DNA of 14,050 nt from Marinospirillum sp. (GTDB taxonomy: Bacteria; Pseudomonadota; Gammaproteobacteria; Pseudomonadales; Halomonadaceae), in contig NZ_JACUUA010000081.1 of assembly GCF_014859565.1 (NCBI RefSeq), forward strand, positions 1 to 14,050, in the 5' to 3' direction. The stretch's first letter is position 1. Each line of letters begins with the position of its first letter. A model generated the notes under the pieces. It saw nothing but the letters and a program-made list of their open reading frames with translations. It searched no databases and had not been told where the DNA came from. Below are positions 1 to 6,071 of this stretch, piece by piece. The position numbers and the translations under genes were made by a program.

Positions 1-51
1 TTGTATGTTATCTCAAAATCAGTTGGCTCAGGCTTAGGTTGACACACAGGG
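1..51. repeat. Left copy of a 51-bp terminal inverted repeat
   Basis: Bases 1-51 are identical, without mismatch, to the reverse complement of 14000-14050, and the identity stops at base 52. The repeat starts TTGTATGTTATCTC and its inner end is TTGACACACAGGG. It reads open in the frame of the cas12 fragment but has no recognisable Cas12 content. It could be a real inverted repeat (linear-replicon end or recombination site), an assembly-graph overlap, or an amplification adapter. The sequence alone does not decide. Confidence 0.95.
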
Positions 52-1367
52 TCCCGCACCAGTGGGCAGTGCCTATTCAGTATCCCCAGGTGCAGGGTGC
101 TGATGGGCACTCTGGCTTTCATGACCTGAATCAGGAAGCCATGAAGAAAGCAATGGTTCAGGTCGGCAAGGATGGTTTAAGCATCATGCGCTCTAAAAAG
201 GATGAAAAAAGGATCTTCCCTCTGATCCTGACCCCTTCACGCAGCAATATGCTTGATGACATTCTGCGGGGCAAGGTAACCAACTCACCGGGCAACCTGA
301 CTTTCCGCTTTGCTTATCAGTTTGATCAGGTATCCAAAACCATTACACAGAGTCAGGCACTTTTAGAATGGCATCAGCCGCTGAGCAGTGAGGGTATCAA
401 ACCTGATGAAGAGGCAGCGGTCACATCACCTTACCTGAACCGCTTGATCGGCATTGATTTAGGGGAACGAGGTATTGGCTTCAGTGTCCGAAATCTGGAT
501 GATCACGCTCTGGTTGAGCGCGGTACAGTGACCATTCCGGCCATTCGCAAGCTGATGAAAACAGTGCACCAGCATCGCAAATACAATCAGGCTCGCCTGC
601 ATGTTCGTGCGGCCTCTGTGGATTTTTCAGAAATGCGCCAGTCGGTCGCTGGCCAGGTGATCAGCGTCATCAAATACCTAATGCACCACTATAAGGCATT
701 GCCGGTGTTGGAGCAGGATCTTTCGAATCTGGAGTCAGGAGCTGCCCAGCTGAAGCTGGTTTATAAAGGCGTGATTGACACCTTTTGCTTCAGCGGTGTT
801 AAAACCGTCAACGGTAAACGGGAACACGCCTGGAGGGGTCGCAAGATCGAGCACCCGCATTATGCACAGATCGACAAGCAGGGCGAGGTGCGACCCTTTA
901 ACCTGTTTCCAGGTACCTTCGTTCGAGCGCATGGCACTTCACAGGAGTGCTCTGGATGCGGTGTTAATGCAACCCAGATTGTTAGAAAGGCTGATCAGGC
1001 ATCTTTTGCCGTTAAGCCTGGAGGCTTGGTGACGGTTAATCCGGTTAAAGGCGTTTCGGAGCATCCGATCACCTTACGGTTATACCATGTTGGTTCACTG
1101 AAAGCGGATCTGCATGGCAAGCGTTATCCAGAGCCGCTTGAGGCTACAACACTGACCCGGCAGGAGCTTCTGACGCAGATCAAGCGCCAGCGCCGGATTG
1201 CACCTGCTTTTGAATCAAAGGATACCAGTCAGTCGATCTACTGTTGTCCGAACGCTGACTGCAAACACAGCCAAATGGAGCACTTGCTGCATGCAGACAT
1301 GAATGCTGCAGACGTGATTGTGATGCGCAAAATCAAGCGGCTGTTACCCGTGCCAGCAGACTGCTGA
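39..1367 (+). CDS. cas12: Cas12 effector of the type V-C/V-D group, C-terminal part (5' truncated)
   Basis: RNA-guided effector carrying the RuvC nuclease fold; Cas12 proteins bind, and usually cut, DNA matching the crRNA spacer. Numbering from the TTG at 39: RuvC-I GIDLGERGIGFSV with Asp140; RuvC-II LPVLEQDL with Glu225; zinc-finger cysteines 304/307 (ECSGC) and 402/403/408 (YCCPNADC); RuvC-III HADMNAADV with Asp420. The triad is therefore intact. The long insert between the two cysteine pairs and the LIGID start resemble CasY/Cas12d and Cas12c as I recall them. Those proteins are about 1,100-1,300 aa, so roughly two thirds is missing. The frame is open to base 3 with no ribosome-binding site at 39, so 39 is only a nominal start. 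The stop overlaps a hairpin, and the CRISPR array follows on the same strand after about 100 bases. A TnpB is the main alternative, but the array and the effector-like insert argue against it. I cannot separate Cas12c from Cas12d. Confidence 0.85.
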   Translation: MTHRVPHQWAVPIQYPQVQGADGHSGFHDLNQEAMKKAMVQVGKDGLSIMRSKKDEKRIFPLILTPSRSNMLDDILRGKVTNSPGNLTFRFAYQFDQVSKTITQSQALLEWHQPLSSEGIKPDEEAAVTSPYLNRLIGIDLGERGIGFSVRNLDDHALVERGTVTIPAIRKLMKTVHQHRKYNQARLHVRAASVDFSEMRQSVAGQVISVIKYLMHHYKALPVLEQDLSNLESGAAQLKLVYKGVIDTFCFSGVKTVNGKREHAWRGRKIEHPHYAQIDKQGEVRPFNLFPGTFVRAHGTSQECSGCGVNATQIVRKADQASFAVKPGGLVTVNPVKGVSEHPITLRLYHVGSLKADLHGKRYPEPLEATTLTRQELLTQIKRQRRIAPAFESKDTSQSIYCCPNADCKHSQMEHLLHADMNAADVIVMRKIKRLLPVPADC

Positions 1368-1428
1368 TCCAATGACAAAATGACCCCCATAAACGCTTCA
1401 TTTATGGGGTGTAAATCTCCATTGGATC
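1366..1428 (+). ncRNA. Nested hairpin with anti-repeat: candidate scoutRNA/tracrRNA
   Basis: Two perfect 9-bp inverted repeats are nested here. The outer arms are GATCCAATG (1366-1374) and CATTGGATC (1420-1428). The inner arms are CCCCATAAA (1385-1393) and TTTATGGGG (1401-1409), with a 7-nt loop. CCCCATAAA is an exact 9-nt complement of TTTATGGGG inside the last three CRISPR repeats and pairs 8 of 9 with the common TTTATAGGG variant. Cas12c and Cas12d need a short scoutRNA with limited repeat complementarity, and this segment has the right position and content. It lacks a U-run directly after the stem, so a plain terminator is less likely. The transcribed strand is unproven, because the palindrome offers the anti-repeat on both. 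Confidence 0.5.
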
Positions 1429-1457
1429 TTGACGCAAACCCAGTGTTGGCGCATCAT
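1429..1457 (+). promoter_or_regulatory. Candidate promoter of the CRISPR array
   Basis: TTGACG (1429-1434) and CATCAT (1452-1457) lie 17 bases apart, matching sigma-70 -35 and -10 boxes at 5/6 and 4/6. The predicted start is near 1463-1465, just ahead of the first repeat at 1472. The -35 begins immediately after the outer arm of the hairpin, so the hairpin unit and the array promoter are adjacent but separate. Confidence 0.45.
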
Positions 1458-1471
1458 TGGGGCTGTAGAGG

Positions 1472-1835
1472 GCAGGGTTTTATAGGGTTGATGGCTAGGC
1501 TGCCGCTGACTTTCGCAGGGTTTTATAGGGTTGATGGCGAGCACCCCCGTGCTTTCGCAGAGTTTTGCTGGGTTGATGGCACCTGGTGGGAAATCAACGC
1601 AGGGTTTATAGGGTTGATGGCACTGGAAGCCCACAAGCCCGCAGGGTTTTATAGGGTTGATGGCATCAGCAGGGAAAAAACCGCAGGGCTTTATAGGGTT
1701 GATGGCTAGCGGTTTGCAGTAGTTCGCAGAGTTTTATGGGGTTGATGGCATGCCAAGGCCTGGGCTTCGCAGAGTTTTATGGGGTTGATGGCATGCCAAG
1801 GCCTGGGCTTCGCAGAGTTTTATGGGGTTGATGGC
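1472..1835 (+). CRISPR. CRISPR array, nine short repeats with 17-19-nt spacers
   Basis: Repeats begin at 1472, 1515, 1557, 1599, 1641, 1683, 1726, 1769 and 1812 (period 42-43). The unit is 24 nt: GCAGRGTTTTAT, then RGG, then GTTGATGGC. A preceding C is shared by eight copies, giving 25 nt. The last ten bases GGTTGATGGC are invariant in all nine copies, while the middle varies: repeats 1, 2 and 5 are identical, repeat 3 has GCT for ATA, repeat 4 lacks one T, repeat 6 has one T-to-C change, and repeats 7-9 carry GCAGAG and ATGGGG. Spacers are 18-19 nt (17-18 with a 25-nt repeat) and differ, except that spacers 7 and 8 are identical (ATGCCAAGGCCTGGGCTTC). After repeat 9 come 19 nt and then GCAG, possibly a decayed tenth repeat. 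A 25-nt repeat ending in GGC with 17-18-nt spacers is the geometry known for Cas12d, and short spacers are also reported for Cas12c. Transcription on the plus strand is inferred from the promoter and the cas12 direction. Confidence 0.88.
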
Positions 1836-1878
1836 AGGTGTCAAGGCGAACACCGCAGCGCGGAGCTCGCCTTCAATT

Positions 1879-2457
1879 TTAATCGCAGCCACCAAAATCA
1901 GATGATGAGAAGGAAGATCCAGAGCTCCCGCCAAGGTCATACCCAGAAAATCCATCCGAACCACTGGAGCTGTCAAAGGACGATCCGCTTGAGCTTGACT
2001 CTGAAGATGAGCTTGAAGGTGTAACCTCCGGGAAAGGCAGCAGCATCCAAAGCAATGCGACAACGTAGTCATTCCCAATATCACTGGAATCCACCCAGCG
2101 ATTTTCTCTTTGGTCGAACAGCTGGTAATTCCCTTCTTTTCCTTTTTTCCGGGTGTATCGGTCAAAGGATTCTTTCACAATGTTCCGGTGTTGCCCAAGG
2201 GCATTCACCGCGTCATCCAGGCTTGAAAAGCGACAACGCTCAAGAAACGCTTGATCTCGATTGCTTGGGCTGGGTTCTTCCTCCCATTCCAGTTGTTTAT
2301 TTAAGCACTGGTGCGATTTGTTCCGAACAGCAAAGGCAGTGCCCTCATTGTTGGTCATGGCGATGTGGTCGTCACCATCACCTCCGGCCTCTTCCCACTT
2401 TACAGGGACAAACCTTACACCCGGATTAACCGGTGCTTCTACTGATGGAATTGCCAT
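1879..2457 (-). CDS. Hypothetical protein with a hydrophobic segment and serine-rich tail
   Basis: A 192-aa protein I do not recognise. The start at 2457 is chosen because AAAGGAGAGGG lies just upstream; an in-frame ATG further upstream would run back into endA. Residues 1-125 are charged and polar. Residues 130-143 (YVVALLWMLLPFPE) are hydrophobic. Residues 148-192 are almost entirely Ser, Gly, Asp and Phe and end in GGCD. A short hydrophobic stretch followed by a Ser/Gly tail would fit a membrane-associated or surface protein, but that is inference. It starts 22 bases after the endA stop and is probably the last gene of the same transcript. It converges on the CRISPR array. Confidence 0.7.
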   Translation of the reverse strand: MAIPSVEAPVNPGVRFVPVKWEEAGGDGDDHIAMTNNEGTAFAVRNKSHQCLNKQLEWEEEPSPSNRDQAFLERCRFSSLDDAVNALGQHRNIVKESFDRYTRKKGKEGNYQLFDQRENRWVDSSDIGNDYVVALLWMLLPFPEVTPSSSSSESSSSGSSFDSSSGSDGFSGYDLGGSSGSSFSSSDFGGCD

Positions 2458-2479
2458 AAACCCTCTCCTTTCTGCATGA

Positions 2480-3436
2480 TTACCGGCAGTTACCGGCCTT
2501 TCGATACCCAGCTGAGACAGCCTGCTGTTCAGTATCAAAATGAACTTGATTGGATGGTGAGACCCTGTCATAACTCGGGCAGCCCGCCGGCAGGTGATAC
2601 ACCTTGCTGTTCCGATTGCCAATGATCACCCCCTGAGCTGCCTCTTGCTCAGCAGCAGGGTGCGGGACTGGGCGTGCTGCCTGCGCCTTGGTTGCACGAC
2701 CCCTATCACCTGCTGTCCACTGCTTTTCACCCGTTACGAAGGGGTTGTGATGCCCCATGATGCGTGCAATGCGACGATCCCTCTCCACCTCCCACGCATC
2801 GGGCGGATACATCCGGTGCCAGGCCATCATCAGTCGCTCTTGCTGGCGCGATAAGGACATACCGTACCGGTCTGCCATGTAGAAATAGACCCGCGCTATA
2901 CGCCCCTTCACCGCATCCCTGGGCTCCACCGTGCGATTCTGGAAGTCCACAGCAACTGGGCAAGCACCGTGCTGGGGCTGAGTGCCTGGAAGCATGCCAA
3001 AATTGTAATTTGAGCGATCAGCATTCACCTCACCAATAGCGGGAGTCAGGTTGTGCATATCTGCTTCCATTGCTGCAAATACGGGGTCATTCTGGACACA
3101 GTGACTTCGCCCTCCCGACTGCCAGCATTGGCGATCACGACCAAAGTTTGAAGCGGGAACGATATGCTCCCATTCGGTACGCTCAGCCCTGTTTTTCTGT
3201 GCCCGAATCTGATAGCCGCAGCTATCTAGATCCACTCGTCCGCCTGAGCGACCCACCCAGTGCCAATCACACCCACAGTAGAAGGTGCCCAGGGCTCCCC
3301 CTACGTTTTGATCGTGATACACCTGCTGACGCATCAGCACCTTGGCTCGATCAAAGTTGGCCGGTGCGGCTTGTGCCACGGCCGGAAGACCCGCAACCAA
3401 TAATGCCAGAATAAACAGCTGAATTTTTTTAACCAT
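2480..3436 (-). CDS. endA: Endonuclease I family nuclease (EndA-like) with extra C-terminal domain
   Basis: Secreted, probably periplasmic DNase of the EndA/Vvn beta-beta-alpha-metal family, which cuts double-stranded DNA without sequence specificity. Residues 1-23 form a signal peptide ending AQAA. The family body follows: GTFYCGCDWHW (50-60), DLDSCGYQIR (69-78), the catalytic EWEHIVPA with His91, DMHNLTPAIGEVNADR (126-141) and the HNPF region near 230. Paired cysteines (Cys54, 56, 73, 104, 113, 159) suit an oxidising compartment. E. coli EndA is about 235 aa. This one is 318 aa and adds a linker plus residues 270-318 (KVYHLPAGCPSY...GNCR), resembling the small Ada-type metal-binding domain found at the ends of some secreted nucleases. 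The start at 3436 has AAGGAA upstream and overlaps the stop of the preceding gene fragment, suggesting translational coupling. Family is certain; whether it is the chromosomal endA orthologue is not. Confidence 0.93.
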   Translation of the reverse strand: MVKKIQLFILALLVAGLPAVAQAAPANFDRAKVLMRQQVYHDQNVGGALGTFYCGCDWHWVGRSGGRVDLDSCGYQIRAQKNRAERTEWEHIVPASNFGRDRQCWQSGGRSHCVQNDPVFAAMEADMHNLTPAIGEVNADRSNYNFGMLPGTQPQHGACPVAVDFQNRTVEPRDAVKGRIARVYFYMADRYGMSLSRQQERLMMAWHRMYPPDAWEVERDRRIARIMGHHNPFVTGEKQWTAGDRGRATKAQAARPVPHPAAEQEAAQGVIIGNRNSKVYHLPAGCPSYDRVSPSNQVHFDTEQQAVSAGYRKAGNCR

Positions 3437-3642
3437 GCGCGGATTTCCTTAACGCCATTCGGAATTCAATCTGAGAAACATAGGATGCCAGCGATTGCAC
3501 GTCCTGCTCGGCCACAAACTGCTTCTCGAAAAGAGTATTAATATCCTTGCCAAGGATTTGAAGAGCCGCATCTCTGCGCTTTTGTAGTACCTCAAGTTCT
3601 TTTAAGACGGCTTCCTCTGTCGCTTTCGAGTCAACGATCTTT
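3429..3642 (-). pseudogene. Coiled-coil gene, 3' fragment (interrupted by IS605 element)
   Basis: This is the downstream piece of a gene whose first 56 codons lie at 5414-5580. It starts with KKIVDSKATEEAVLKELEVL and runs 70-71 residues, rich in Glu, Lys, Leu and Gln with heptad-like spacing, to its stop at 3429-3431, overlapping the endA start. If the IS between about 3643 and 5413 is removed, the halves join in one frame (...TQKTV-KKIVDSK...) as a protein of about 127 aa. An ATG at 3698, inside the IS end, could still translate an 89-aa chimera. The function of the intact protein is unknown. It may have helped translate endA, which follows directly. Confidence 0.7.
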
Positions 3643-3800
3643 TTGACATCCTCTCCGGCCTGAAGGCCGAAGATTCCCACGGCGCTCAGGTGTGGCATGG
3701 AGCCAGTCCTGAGTCGCTTTGGTGGGTTCCTGCTGCTGGCGGCCTTGTTGCACCACTCACTTCACAGGCTAGCCGGGCGTGTCCCGCCCTTAAAATGTTG
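3643..3800 (-). ncRNA. Probable omega-RNA at the tnpB 3' end
   Basis: In IS200/IS605 elements the guide RNA of TnpB is made from the end of tnpB and the right end, with the guide copied from flanking DNA. The terminal hairpin (3656-3669) and the GTCAA end are present, so the predicted guide would start at 3642 on the minus strand (AAAGATCGTTGACTCG). The 5' limit is a guess, and no promoter was identified. Confidence 0.4.
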
Positions 3801-4921
3801 ATCGCGCCGACGACATCAGCGTTTTCTTTAAATCCGCAATCCACGCACTCAAACACCGACTGCGTTTTTCGGTTGTTAGCCGACACATGACCACAAGACG
3901 GACAAGTGCGACTGGTATTCTTGGGCGGTACGGCGATGAGCCACCCACCATTCCACTCTAGCTTGTAGTCCAGTTGACGGCGAAACTCAAACCATCCCTG
4001 ATCAAGGATGGCCTTGTTTAGGCCAGATTTGGCGCGAACATTTCTCCCAGGCTGGATGACTGTACCCGCTGCTGAGCGACTCATATTGCGTACCTGCAAG
4101 TCCTCGATGCACACCATCGCGTGGTTTTGGCTGATCGTGGTCGTGGCTTTGTGCAGGTAGTCGCGGCGCGCATTACCGATCCGTGAATGAATGCGCTGAA
4201 CTTTGGCTCTGGCTTTCTTCCAGTTGTTGCTGAATTTTACCTTGCGGCTCATAGCCTGCTGCGCCTTGCGCAAGGCTGTTTGGTGTTTTTTGAAGCTGCT
4301 AAGGGGTGCAAGATGGTCTTCATGATCGAATTCGGGCAAGGGGCGATCAAAGGTGGCGAAGCGGCTTATTCCCATGTCGATGCCAAGCGCATCGCCTTTA
4401 GCAATGGGTTTTTCGACCTCGCGCTCAGTCTGAATGCTGACAAACCACTTGCCGCAAGAATGGCTGACGGTGATGTTTTTCACCACTCCCAACACTTCAC
4501 GACTGTTGCGATAACGCATCCAGCCGAGCTTGGGTAGAAATAGGCGACTATTGCTTTGATCGAGCTTGCAGCCTTGCGGATAACGGAAACTGTCGCGCTG
4601 GCCTTTTTTCTTGAAGCGCGGAAAGTCGGCTCGCTTGGCAAAAAAGTTGGCATAAGCGCGATCCAGGTCTTTAAGGGATTGCTGCAAGGCTTGCGAGGGC
4701 GTATCGGTCAACCAGTCGGTTAAGGTGTCAGATTTCCATTGCGTGAGCTGTGTACACAAACCCGAATAACTGAGCTTCTTGTCTCCTTGCTCGTAGTGTT
4801 CCTTCTGTAAAGCCAGCGCCTTATTGAACACGAACCGACAGGAGCCAGCAAAGCGGCGCATTTGCCGCTCTTGCTGGCCGTCAGGCCGAAGTTCGTATTT
4901 AAAGGCTTGCAGTCGTTTCAT
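3686..4921 (-). CDS. tnpB: TnpB, RNA-guided nuclease of the IS605 element
   Basis: A 411-aa TnpB, full length for the family. It is a RuvC nuclease guided by omega-RNA that cuts the donor joint left by transposon excision and so favours retention of the element. The N-terminal wedge/REC part begins MKRLQAFKYELRP. RuvC-I is GIDMGISRFAT with Asp182, RuvC-II is CIEDLQVRNM with Glu273, the zinc finger has CPSC (340/343) and CVDC (359/362), and RuvC-III is NADVVGAINIL with Asp369. The catalytic set is complete, so the protein is probably active. The start at 4921 matches the usual TnpB N-terminus and sits 21 bases from the tnpA start on the other strand. An upstream in-frame ATG at 5140 would run through tnpA and is rejected. 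Confidence 0.95.
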   Translation of the reverse strand: MKRLQAFKYELRPDGQQERQMRRFAGSCRFVFNKALALQKEHYEQGDKKLSYSGLCTQLTQWKSDTLTDWLTDTPSQALQQSLKDLDRAYANFFAKRADFPRFKKKGQRDSFRYPQGCKLDQSNSRLFLPKLGWMRYRNSREVLGVVKNITVSHSCGKWFVSIQTEREVEKPIAKGDALGIDMGISRFATFDRPLPEFDHEDHLAPLSSFKKHQTALRKAQQAMSRKVKFSNNWKKARAKVQRIHSRIGNARRDYLHKATTTISQNHAMVCIEDLQVRNMSRSAAGTVIQPGRNVRAKSGLNKAILDQGWFEFRRQLDYKLEWNGGWLIAVPPKNTSRTCPSCGHVSANNRKTQSVFECVDCGFKENADVVGAINILRAGHARLACEVSGATRPPAAGTHQSDSGLAPCHT

Positions 4922-4942
4922 AACCTTAATATAGTTTGGTCT

Positions 4943-5359
4943 ATGAAAAAAATCAATGACATTAGAACAGGAAGGCATTGTGTCTTTGCCCTGCATGTTC
5001 ACTTGGTCTTTGTGACCAAATATCGCAAAAGAGTGTTCGATAAGGCCGCCATTGATCGGCTCAGAGAGCTTTTCGCTCACATCTGCGCAGGTTTTGATGC
5101 GGAACTGAAAGAGATGGATGGCGAGAATGACCACGTTCATCTGCTGATTAACTATCCACCTAAGGTCGCCCTATCAGCACTTGTGAACAGCCTTAAGGGT
5201 GCTTCAAGCCGTGTATTGAGGAAAGAGCGACCGGATATAGCCGAGCGCTTTTACTACAAAGGGGTTTTATGGTCGCCATCTTATTTTGCATCCAGCTGTG
5301 GCGGTGCACCGATAGAAATCATTCGCCAATACATAGAACAGCAGCAAACACCCCATTAA
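4943..5359 (+). CDS. tnpA: TnpA, Y1 HUH transposase of the IS605 element
   Basis: A 138-aa Transposase_17 protein that cuts and rejoins single-stranded transposon ends at subterminal hairpins. The metal-binding HUH motif is DHVHLLINYPP (His64, His66) and the nucleophile is Tyr130 in EIIRQYIEQQ; both are intact. Length is normal for the family. The start at 4943 (MKKINDIRTGRHCVF) fits the family; an in-frame ATG at 4862 lies inside tnpB and would add 27 residues unlike any TnpA. It is transcribed divergently from tnpB, and its stop lies just inside the end hairpins. Confidence 0.95.
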   Translation: MKKINDIRTGRHCVFALHVHLVFVTKYRKRVFDKAAIDRLRELFAHICAGFDAELKEMDGENDHVHLLINYPPKVALSALVNSLKGASSRVLRKERPDIAERFYYKGVLWSPSYFASSCGGAPIEIIRQYIEQQQTPH

Positions 5360-5364
5360 CAACG

Positions 5365-5412
5365 GAGCGGCGATGCCGCTCTAACCTTATATCTCCGCCA
5401 TGAATGACGGAG
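5365..5412. repeat. Subterminal hairpins at the tnpA-side end of the IS
   Basis: GAGCGGC-GAT-GCCGCTC (5365-5381) is a 7-bp perfect stem. CTCCG...CGGAG (5393-5412) is a 5-bp stem with an inner CAT/ATG pairing. Such structures are what TnpA recognises on single-stranded DNA. The inferred element edge is one base beyond the second hairpin. Confidence 0.65.
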
Positions 5413-5413
5413 C

Positions 5414-5580
5414 TTTACGGTTTTCTGGGTAAAGGCCTGATGCACCGCTGAAAGCTCAGATCCAATATTCGCGCACTCATCGGCCTCAGCTCTGGCCTTA
5501 TCGGCTTTTGCTTGCAAGCGTTTCAATTCTTTCTGCAGGGCAGCCAAGGCCAGTTCCTCGCCAGTGCGATACTTTTGCAT
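5414..5580 (-). pseudogene. Coiled-coil gene, 5' fragment (interrupted by IS605 element)
   Basis: The first 56 codons of a small coiled-coil protein start MQKYRTGEELALAALQKELK and continue with Ala/Lys/Glu-rich heptads to TQKTVK, where the IS begins. Reading on into the IS adds about 18 unrelated residues before a stop (open to 5356). The other half is at 3429-3642. The start at 5580 lies 9 bases after the stop of the 148-aa gene, with a weak AAGAGG as ribosome-binding site, so it belongs to that operon. The insertion probably removes function and may reduce transcription into endA. Confidence 0.72.
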
Positions 5581-5589
5581 GGGAGCCTC

Positions 5590-6036
5590 TTAATCGGTTT
5601 GATCGGCAGGGGTTATTTTTGCCAAAGGCTGGCTGCCTGTCGGCATCGGCTCATCATAGCGCACGCCCATCATTGCGCTGATGTGCCAGTTGCGACTGCC
5701 ATCCGAATTCAACAACCCCTCCGCTTTTGCCTGATCCCAGGCCAGCCGGTGGCGTACCACCTGGTAAAGATCCCAGGCAATCTGACTGGGTTCTCGCATG
5801 CGGTGACCCGACGAGCGGTCGAGGTGACGACTCAAAATTCGCTCAACCTGATCCAAGTCGTCATGCAGTGCCGACCAATCAGGATTGTCTTTAATCGGAA
5901 GATTTTCCCGCAGGAAATTTAGCTGGCCGGAAGACAATCGAGCCATAAGCTCCGTTGCATCTTGAAATACCCGAGCTTGCTCTGCGGTGACTTCTATTAG
6001 ATAGCGCTGTGCGGACACACTGCTCTCTTTTGCCAT
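5590..6036 (-). CDS. Conserved-looking hypothetical protein, 148 aa
   Basis: I do not recognise this protein. The start at 6036 (MAKESSVSAQRYLIEVTAEQ) is preceded by a strong AAGGAAGGAG; the open frame upstream overlaps dut and is not used. It is soluble and mostly helical in composition, with SSGQLNFLRENL near 35-46 and WHISAMMGVRYDEPMP near the C-terminus, and has no signal peptide or membrane segment. It lies 35 bases downstream of dut and 9 bases upstream of the split coiled-coil gene, so all three are probably co-transcribed. Its company (dUTPase, HU, nuclease) suggests nucleic-acid metabolism, but that is only association. Confidence 0.75.
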   Translation of the reverse strand: MAKESSVSAQRYLIEVTAEQARVFQDATELMARLSSGQLNFLRENLPIKDNPDWSALHDDLDQVERILSRHLDRSSGHRMREPSQIAWDLYQVVRHRLAWDQAKAEGLLNSDGSRNWHISAMMGVRYDEPMPTGSQPLAKITPADQTD

Positions 6037-6071
6037 GCTCAATCTCCTTCCTTTGTTTGCCTTGGGCAGTG

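Larger units (their letters stand above)
3643..5413 (-). mobile_element. IS200/IS605-family insertion sequence (IS605 type, tnpA and tnpB divergent)
   Basis: An element of about 1.77 kb with a HUH transposase (tnpA) and a complete tnpB starting 21 bases apart on opposite strands. The tnpB-side end has the hairpin CGGCC-TGAA-GGCCG (3656-3669), and on the minus strand it finishes GGAGAGGATGTCAA, a tail common to tnpB-type elements. The tnpA-side end has two hairpins (5365-5381 and 5393-5412). There is no target duplication or terminal inverted repeat, as expected for single-strand Y1 transposition. The boundaries were chosen because they restore a single reading frame in the interrupted host gene; the exact cut may shift by a base or two within the A-runs. 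Confidence 0.88.

Noticed and set aside
1380..1709. Plus-strand ORF with repeated FYRVDG/FIGLMA motifs across the array
   Set aside because: It is the CRISPR array read as protein. Periods of 42 and 43 break the frame, and the repeats stay constant at DNA level, not protein level.
1734..2165. Minus-strand 143-aa ORF
   Set aside because: It runs from inside the 192-aa gene in another frame into the array; no ribosome-binding site and no coherent content.
2727..2963. Minus-strand 78-aa ORF and plus-strand ORFs over endA
   Set aside because: Alternative-frame shadows of a clearly recognised gene.
4187..4537. Plus-strand 116-aa ORF
   Set aside because: Antisense shadow of tnpB.
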